64,000 nucleotides of DNA from Pseudomonas triticifolii (GTDB taxonomy: Bacteria; Pseudomonadota; Gammaproteobacteria; Pseudomonadales; Pseudomonadaceae). This document shows positions 58,847-64,000 of this stretch, in pieces; positions within the stretch are counted from its first letter, which is position 1; each line of letters opens with the position of its first letter. The notes under the pieces are model-generated. The model saw only the letters and a list, made by a program, of their open reading frames with translations. It made no database searches and was not told where the DNA came from. A program made the translations under genes and the position numbers. Location of the stretch: assembly GCF_014358015.1 (NCBI RefSeq), contig NZ_JACONV010000006.1, positions 168,938 to 232,937 of the forward strand. The letters run 5' to 3'.

Positions 58847-60172
58847 TCAGAGCACGCTCAACGGGTATTCAACGATCACCCTCACCTCATCCAGATCCGA
58901 TTCGAACGCCGTCGCTCGGGTCGTGGCCTGACGAACGCGTACGGACAGATCCTTCATGGTGCCGGTCTGAACGATGTACTTGGCTTCGATGTTACGCTCC
59001 CAACGCTTCTGATCGGTCAGCGGGTTGCCCTGAGCGTCGCGGCGCATGTAGGTGCTGTTGGCGTTGGAGTAGTCTGCATCCGTGCCTTTGCCGTAGCGGG
59101 TCATGAATGTCAGGCCGGGCACGCCGTAGGTCGCCATGTTCAGGTTGTAGGTGACCATCCATGAGCGTTCGTTGGGTGAATTGAAATCGCTGTACTGGAT
59201 GGAGTTGGCCAGATAGATCGAATCGGACTGCCTCAGGTAGTCGAAGTCGTCATCGCCCTGGTTGCGCTGGTGAGAAAGCGACACGGTGTGTGCGCCGTAT
59301 TGCAGGGCGAGCTTCGCGCTCCAGATGTCGTTGTCGAACTCGCCGAGTAGCCGTTTGCCTTCGTCGGTCGCGTTGTAATAGTTCAGGCTGCTGGTCAGAG
59401 ACAGGTCATTGGTGATCGGCAATACGTAGGACGCCGATCCGTACTTCTGATCCCAGGCATCCTTCAACCGGCTGGTGTACAGCGAGAGACTCAGCCTGTC
59501 GGTGGCCTCGTAATCGCCGCCGAAATAGGCGAGCCAGGGCGAATCGACCGCACCACCGTAAAAGGCAACGAAGCCGTCGCGCATGTTGCTGGACACCGGC
59601 TGGCTCATCGAATGCAGACGCCCGCCTTGCAAGGTCAGGCCGCTGATGCTGGTGTTGAGGGCGGTAACGCCGCGAAAGCTTTCCGGCAGCAGGCGGGCAT
59701 CGCCATACGCGACAACGGGCGTCACCGGAAACACATCGCCCACGTGGACCACGGTGTCGAACGCACGGGCTTTCAGCGCGCCGCCGACCTTGGTGTATTC
59801 GTCGCGAGCATTGCCTTGCCCATCCACAGGCAACACATCGAACGCACTGCGGCCGCCGTTTCTTCCATCGCCGGTGTCGAGCTTGATGCCCATCATGGCG
59901 AATGCATCCACGCCGACGCCGAACGTACCTTGGGTAAAGCCCGACTGAAACCGGCCAATGATTCCTTGCGCCCAGGCTTCGGAGTAGCCGTTACCCGTCG
60001 GGCTCGACTCGCCGTTGCGATGGTCGCGGTTCATGTAGAAGTTGCGATTGAGGATTGTCAGCGTGCTGCCTTCGACAAAGCCTTCTTTCTGCTCTTCGGC
60101 AACGGCGGCAAGCGGCGTAATACCCGCGAGCGTTGAACATAGGGCGAAGGAAAAACGTTTAAGTGGTGTCAT
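58847..60172 (-). CDS. OprD-family outer membrane porin
   Basis: A 441-aa porin with a signal peptide (MTPLKRFSFALCSTLAGITP to VAEEQ). OprD hallmarks are FVEGSTLTILNRNFYMNRDHR, a GYSEAWAQGIIGRFQSGFTQGTFGVGVDA segment, SLSLYTSRLKDAWDQ, and a C-terminal Leu. The substrate is not readable; such porins take up amino acids or aromatic acids. Position next to czc recalls the CzcR-oprD link in P. aeruginosa. Confidence 0.9.
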   Translation of the reverse strand: MTPLKRFSFALCSTLAGITPLAAVAEEQKEGFVEGSTLTILNRNFYMNRDHRNGESSPTGNGYSEAWAQGIIGRFQSGFTQGTFGVGVDAFAMMGIKLDTGDGRNGGRSAFDVLPVDGQGNARDEYTKVGGALKARAFDTVVHVGDVFPVTPVVAYGDARLLPESFRGVTALNTSISGLTLQGGRLHSMSQPVSSNMRDGFVAFYGGAVDSPWLAYFGGDYEATDRLSLSLYTSRLKDAWDQKYGSASYVLPITNDLSLTSSLNYYNATDEGKRLLGEFDNDIWSAKLALQYGAHTVSLSHQRNQGDDDFDYLRQSDSIYLANSIQYSDFNSPNERSWMVTYNLNMATYGVPGLTFMTRYGKGTDADYSNANSTYMRRDAQGNPLTDQKRWERNIEAKYIVQTGTMKDLSVRVRQATTRATAFESDLDEVRVIVEYPLSVL

Positions 60173-60514
60173 GTGCGCTCCGTTGATTGGGCAGATCGTT
60201 AAACCTGTCGGCCTGGCCTGTTTTTATAGGGGCTCTATTGATCAATAGAGGGCTGCCAGTGGGGCACAATCTTGAAGAGACGAACATAACGTGAAGATGA
60301 CGGCGAGATTACAAATATGAAAGAAACATGGAATAACTTAATGGCCGAACGGTGGACTCACAAAAACAGAATAGACTCAATATGCCAACTGGCCTATTAA
60401 ATAGTCACCCATAAAAAAAGCGTCCCGAAGGACGCTTGAAGATTCGCCTCAACCAAAGGAGCCGGAAAGCTACTAAAGGCGAACAGGGTGCTGCTCGGTA
60501 AGGGCCAACTGTTT
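60173..60514. other. 342-bp gap upstream of the OprD-type gene
   Basis: It holds the promoter of the porin (read leftwards) and the terminator of the 60515 gene. GATTACAAATATGAAAG near 60308 has one ATTAC half of the metal-regulator-like palindrome. Nothing else is recognised. Confidence 0.45.
60413..60437 (-). terminator. Terminator of the small exported protein gene
   Basis: AAGCGTCC-CGAA-GGACGCTT with an A run at 60413-60419 (T run on the minus strand). It lies 78 bp past the stop of the 60515 gene. Confidence 0.85.
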
Positions 60515-60733
60515 TTAGCCCTCGGACTTGATGGACTTCTCAGACGTGGATTTCTCGTCAGAGTTGACATACTGCTCGTTCTGGCTGGCACGCTGCTGCT
60601 CGTTAAAGCGCTGCTCCTGAGCCGCGCGCATCTTGTCTGCCGCGATACTTGCGAATTCATTGCCGTCGTCAGCGAACGCACTTGTAAAGGACAAGGCCGC
60701 CACGGCGAAGACCATCGATTTAATCAGTTTCAT
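60515..60733 (-). CDS. Small exported protein, unknown function
   Basis: A 72-aa protein: signal peptide MKLIKSMVFAVAALSFTSAFA, then a charged, Gln- and Ser-rich mature part (NEFASIAADKMRAAQEQRF) ending EKSIKSEG. GAGG 8 bp upstream fits ATG 60733 better than the ATG 6 bp before it. It is divergent from the DUF2790 gene and shares its metal-type promoter region. No family is recognised. Confidence 0.65.
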   Translation of the reverse strand: MKLIKSMVFAVAALSFTSAFADDGNEFASIAADKMRAAQEQRFNEQQRASQNEQYVNSDEKSTSEKSIKSEG

Positions 60734-60840
60734 CGTCATTTCCTCTTCTCTCGTTAATGTCTGAGTCCTGTGTTGCGCTGGGCGCTTGTCAGGAATGAGG
60801 CCAGCTTACGGTGCGGTAGCTAACAGGAAGGTGAGCAGAG

Positions 60841-60891
60841 AATGACAATCTTGTTAGAAACCTGACATCTTGAAGATTACCAACTTGTAAT
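60841..60891. promoter_or_regulatory. Candidate CusR/CopR/CzcR-type palindromes
   Basis: AATGACAATCTTGTTAG (60841-60857) resembles the CusR box (TGACAAnnTTGTCA). ATTAC-N6-GTAAT at 60876-60891 is a second palindrome. They lie between two divergent small exported-protein genes beside czc. The match by eye is good; the regulator is inferred. Confidence 0.45.
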
Positions 60892-60961
60892 GTTATCGCC
60901 ACCTTCCGGTTAACCGGCAACCCTTAACATGGGCTCACATTCAAAAACGGAGACAAAGAAC

Positions 60962-61291
60962 ATGCGTACTGCCAAATCGTTATTGCTGGCCCTGGCCATC
61001 CTTTCACCGCTGAGCGCCTTTGCTTACACCAGCGATGAAGTAAAAGCAGAGACCCTGATCAAGGATCACCAGGCCAGCGTGCAGAAGTATGCAACCACCC
61101 ATAACAAGCCCATGCCGGAAATCCAGGAATACAAGTACGGCATGAAGCTGGACGTTGCCAAGGTGATCCGCAAATCACCGGATATGAAAACCTGTAGCGT
61201 CATGCCCAAACTGATGACCTACCAGGATTCCAAGGGTGATCTGAAGACCGTTCAGTACCAGATCCTCAGCGGGTGCAGAAACAGCCAATGA
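60962..61291 (+). CDS. DUF2790 family exported protein
   Basis: A 109-aa protein: signal peptide MRTAKSLLLALAILSPLSAFA, then YKYGMKLDVAKVIRKSPDMKTCSVMPKLMTYQDSKGDLKTVQYQILSGC, which holds the DUF2790 signature with two Cys. This family is nearly confined to pseudomonads and members are often induced by copper or other metals. AAGGAG-like GGAGAC lies upstream. It has metal-type boxes upstream and a strong terminator. Confidence 0.85.
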   Translation: MRTAKSLLLALAILSPLSAFAYTSDEVKAETLIKDHQASVQKYATTHNKPMPEIQEYKYGMKLDVAKVIRKSPDMKTCSVMPKLMTYQDSKGDLKTVQYQILSGCRNSQ

Positions 61292-61348
61292 TTCCAGACC
61301 CGCCAGGAGGCCACCCCGAAACGCTGAACCCCACGCTCCACCCACCGT

Positions 61349-61380
61349 CAGCCCGGACAATCGTCCGGGCTGACTTTTTT
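61349..61380 (+). terminator. Terminator after DUF2790 gene
   Basis: CAGCCCGGAC-AATC-GTCCGGGCTG followed by ACTTTTTT, 57 bp after the stop. Confidence 0.92.
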
Positions 61381-61614
61381 GCGTCTTTCCGTTGTGCCTG
61401 CCCTCGTATGTCCAGCCTGCTCGGTCCTTGATCAGGGTGTTTTTTGCAACACCCACGCATTTACGTGGTCAACGCAAGCCCTCGTGCGTGTTCGACGCAA
61501 TGTGCCTGAGCGGCTGCCCGGGCCATCACAGTCTGCCTGGGCATGGCTCGGCCGGGATGCTCGTTGCCGACCACGCTGGAATTGAAACTGGATTCACGGA
61601 TTTTGGAATGACGG
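61381..61614. other. Gap before the antiporter gene
   Basis: Together with the terminator this makes 323 bp between the DUF2790 and antiporter genes. I see no gene, and no clear promoter, in it. Confidence 0.4.
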
Positions 61615-62871
61615 ATGCTTGAACTTGTTGCTGCTTTTATCTGCCTCACTTCGCTGCTGACCTATGTGAACTTTCGCTTTATCGGTCTGCCTCCCACCAT
61701 CGGCGTGATGGTCACGGCGCTGATGTTCTCACTGATTCTGCAAGGCCTGAGCCTGATGGGCTTTCCCGGCCTTGAAAACCGCGTGCAGGAACTGATCGGC
61801 CAGATCGACTTCGGCGACCTGCTGATGAACTGGATGCTGTCGTTTCTGCTGTTCGCGGGCGCTCTGCACGTCAATCTGGCGGACCTGCGCAGCTATCGCT
61901 GGCCCATCGGCCTGCTGGCAACCTTCGGCGTGCTGATCGCAACCACGGTAATCGGTGCCTTGGCGTACTGGATCTTCGCCCTGTTTGGCTGGCACGTCAG
62001 CCCGCTCTATTGCCTGCTGTTCGGCGCACTGATTTCGCCGACCGACCCCATTGCGGTACTCGGCGTGCTGCGTACGGCCAATGCCTCGAAACCCCTCAAG
62101 ACCACCATTGTCGGCGAGTCCCTGTTCAACGACGGCACCGCAGTCGTGGTGTTCACCGTGCTGCTGGGCATCGCGCAACTCGGTGAAACCCCGACCGTGG
62201 GCGAAACCGCCATGCTGTTCGTGCACGAGGCGGTGGGCGGCGTGCTGTTCGGCGGCCTGATCGGCTATGCCGTGTACCTGATGATCAAGAGCATCGAGCA
62301 GTACCAGATCGAGGTCATGCTGACGCTTGCGCTGGTCATCGGCGGCTCGGCGATGGCGTCGGAGCTGCATGTTTCAGGTCCCATCGCGATGGTCGTGGCC
62401 GGACTGATCATCGGCAATCTGGGGCGCAACCTGGCGATGAACGACATGACCCGTCGCTACATGGACGGCTTCTGGGAATTACTGGATGACATGCTCAACG
62501 CGCTGCTGTTCGCGCTGATCGGCATGGAGCTGTTGCTGCTGCCGTTCTCGTGGCAGCACCTGATTGCCGCCAGCCTGTTGGCCGTGGCGATCCTGCTGTC
62601 GCGTTTCGTCACCGTGGCACCTGCCATTTTGCTGTTGCGTCGCTGGCGGACTGTGCCCCAAGGCACGGTGCGCATCCTGACCTGGGGTGGGTTGCGCGGT
62701 GGTGTATCGGTAGCACTGGCGCTGGCCCTGCCGACCGGCCCGGAGCGCGATCTGCTGCTGAGCATCACCTACATCGTGGTGCTGCTGTCGATCCTGCTGC
62801 AGGGCCTGACCATCGGCAAACTGGTCAAGGCCGTCACGCGCGAGCCGCAGGTCAAGGACTCGGCCCACTGA
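61615..62871 (+). CDS. CPA1-family cation/proton antiporter
   Basis: A 418-aa membrane protein with about 12 hydrophobic segments. GALISPTDPIAVLGVLRTA and VGESLFNDGTAVVVFTVLLG hold the family's ion-binding Asp and Asn-Asp residues, and TWGGLRGGVSVALALALP is the late CPA1 motif. It should exchange Na+ or K+ for H+. It precedes the DeoR-type regulator by 105 bp. Confidence 0.9.
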   Translation: MLELVAAFICLTSLLTYVNFRFIGLPPTIGVMVTALMFSLILQGLSLMGFPGLENRVQELIGQIDFGDLLMNWMLSFLLFAGALHVNLADLRSYRWPIGLLATFGVLIATTVIGALAYWIFALFGWHVSPLYCLLFGALISPTDPIAVLGVLRTANASKPLKTTIVGESLFNDGTAVVVFTVLLGIAQLGETPTVGETAMLFVHEAVGGVLFGGLIGYAVYLMIKSIEQYQIEVMLTLALVIGGSAMASELHVSGPIAMVVAGLIIGNLGRNLAMNDMTRRYMDGFWELLDDMLNALLFALIGMELLLLPFSWQHLIAASLLAVAILLSRFVTVAPAILLLRRWRTVPQGTVRILTWGGLRGGVSVALALALPTGPERDLLLSITYIVVLLSILLQGLTIGKLVKAVTREPQVKDSAH

Positions 62872-62976
62872 GTGAATGAACAAAAGCCGGTCGCCACTTC
62901 CATTGCCGAGGCGATTGGCTAAGATGCCCGGACCGCAGATTGTGATCTGCGGCATCACCGAGGCACAGGAGCTGCA

Positions 62977-63810
62977 ATGTCCACCGAAGAGGAGCTCGCC
63001 ATTTCCGGCGGCACACCGATGATTCCCGATCAGCGCCGCGAGCTGATGCTGCGGCAGTTGCGCAAGCATCAGGTGCTGAGCGTGCATCAGTTGATGGAAA
63101 TGTTCGAGTGTTCGCACATGACCATCCGCCGTGACATCGCGTTGCTGGAGCAGGAAGGCCGTGCCTATTCGGTCACCGGCGGTGTGCGCATCGCCAGCCA
63201 GGTGCACAGCGAGCCCAGCCATCAGTCGAAGGCCGTGGTCGAGTTGCCACAGAAGCAGGGCATGGCGCGGCTGGCGGCCGGTCTGCTGCACCCGGACATG
63301 ACGATTTATCTGGATGCGGGCACCAGCACACTGGAAATCGTGCCGCACATCGTGGCGCTGTCGGGTATGACGGTGGTCACCAATGACTTCGGGGTGGTGA
63401 ATGCGCTGGCCGATGCGGGGCATGTGGATGTGATTCACACTGGCGGCCTGCTCGACCATCCCAACCTGTCCAGCGTGGGCGGACTGGCAGCAGCGACCCT
63501 GCGGCAACTGGCGACAGACGTGGCCTTCATGTCCACCAGTTCGTGGGATCTGCAACGCGGCACTACAACGCCCTCGGCCTTGAAAGTCGAGGTCAAGCAA
63601 GCGGCCATGCAATCCGCCTCGCAAACCGTGCTGGTCGCAACCAGCTCCAAATACGGCACGTTTGGCATGTACAAGGTCGCCGGGCTTGATCAGTTCGACA
63701 CCATCATCACCGACGCTGCCCTGGCCGAAGCCGCCGCCGACGGCATCCGCAAACAGCGCATCGAACTGTTGCTCGCGCCCGTGAGCGGCAAGCGCCAGGC
63801 TCGTGACTGA
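62977..63810 (+). CDS. DeoR/GlpR-family transcriptional regulator
   Basis: A 277-aa regulator. The N-terminal helix-turn-helix (about 20-75) has RRELMLRQLRKHQVLSVHQLMEMFECSHMTIRRDIALLEQEG. The sensor domain (about 95-250) has TIYLDAGTSTLEIVPHI and VVTNDFGVVNALADAG, plus FMSTSSWDL in place of the usual D/GA-type loop, and binds a sugar phosphate in relatives. Target genes are not in the window. Confidence 0.88.
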   Translation: MSTEEELAISGGTPMIPDQRRELMLRQLRKHQVLSVHQLMEMFECSHMTIRRDIALLEQEGRAYSVTGGVRIASQVHSEPSHQSKAVVELPQKQGMARLAAGLLHPDMTIYLDAGTSTLEIVPHIVALSGMTVVTNDFGVVNALADAGHVDVIHTGGLLDHPNLSSVGGLAAATLRQLATDVAFMSTSSWDLQRGTTTPSALKVEVKQAAMQSASQTVLVATSSKYGTFGMYKVAGLDQFDTIITDAALAEAAADGIRKQRIELLLAPVSGKRQARD

Positions 63811-63824
63811 ACAGATGCAGACCT

Positions 63825-64000
63825 GTGGGGGTTGAGCTTGCTCACGAAGACTGGCTTCCAGCCGCAACCCGTCGACTGAACACACCGGCCCCTTCGCGGA
63901 CAAGTCAGCGCCCACTGGCTGAAACCGGTTTTCAACCCGTGGGAGTGAGCTTGCTCACGAAGACTGGCTTCCAGCCGCAACCCGTCGACTGAACACACCG
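63825..64000. repeat. Direct repeat of 62-63 bp, REP-related, at window edge
   Basis: Copies at 63825-63887 and 63939-64000 share the string from GAGCTTGCTCACGAAGACTG to CGTCGACTGAACACACCG almost without change. The first copy begins GTGGGGGTT and the second GTGGGAGT, and a REP-like CGCGGACAAG stands between. The array may continue past the edge. Confidence 0.8.

Overview
The window is a dense, GC-rich stretch of a Pseudomonas chromosome. The gene families and their order fit the fluorescens/syringae side of the genus: creBCD, the betaine-to-serine genes, fba-pgk-epd-tktA-metK, czc metal resistance genes, OprD-type porin, DUF2790 and orphan RHS-core proteins. I cannot fix the species from sequence alone. 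No rRNA, tRNA, CRISPR array, insertion sequence or prophage was seen.

Layout. 1-5.3 kb: the creBCD signalling locus (creD runs off the left edge), a secreted retropepsin-like protein and a lysophosphatidate-type acyltransferase. 5.3-9.4 kb: an accessory island of three short RHS-core proteins with unrelated C-terminal tips, plus a DUF2780 protein. 9.4-36.3 kb: a nearly complete glycine betaine degradation pathway in pieces. GbcAB takes betaine to dimethylglycine. DgcAB with a dedicated ETF pair takes dimethylglycine to sarcosine. SoxBDAG takes sarcosine to glycine, and GlyA makes serine. FdhA and PurU handle the released one-carbon units. Between these pieces sit an unknown gene (18762), alaC, traX-like, ltaE and a GH18 chitinase-like gene. 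36.5-46.8 kb: small envelope proteins, then central carbon genes (fba, pgk, epd, tktA), then a SahR-type regulator and metK. 46.9-50.6 kb: a ChpSB toxin-antitoxin pair, ligB, a DUF1090 gene and a MAPEG gene. 50.7-61.3 kb: a metal-resistance block (czcRS, czcCBA, an OprD-type porin and two small exported proteins). 61.6-64 kb: a CPA1 antiporter, a DeoR/GlpR-type regulator and REP-like repeats at the edge.

Most unusual signals. (1) Between the chitinase and the ETF genes there is an array of degenerate units about 175 bp long. Each carries a DnaA box or near-match (TTATCCACA), and further perfect boxes lie in the adjacent ETF genes; it looks like a DnaA-binding/titration locus away from oriC. 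(2) The three RHS-core genes share an upstream element about 50-57 bp before their start codons, and a fourth copy precedes the unknown gene at 18762. One RHS tip looks like a caspase-like (clan CD) protease and another carries SH3-ligand-like and tyrosine motifs; none has a visible immunity gene. (3) Two pathway enzymes lack expected metal ligands: the M19 dipeptidase-like protein and the iron-sulfur site of DgcA. (4) A perfect palindrome lies just upstream of the SahR-type regulator gene. REP-like inverted repeats fill many of the other gaps.
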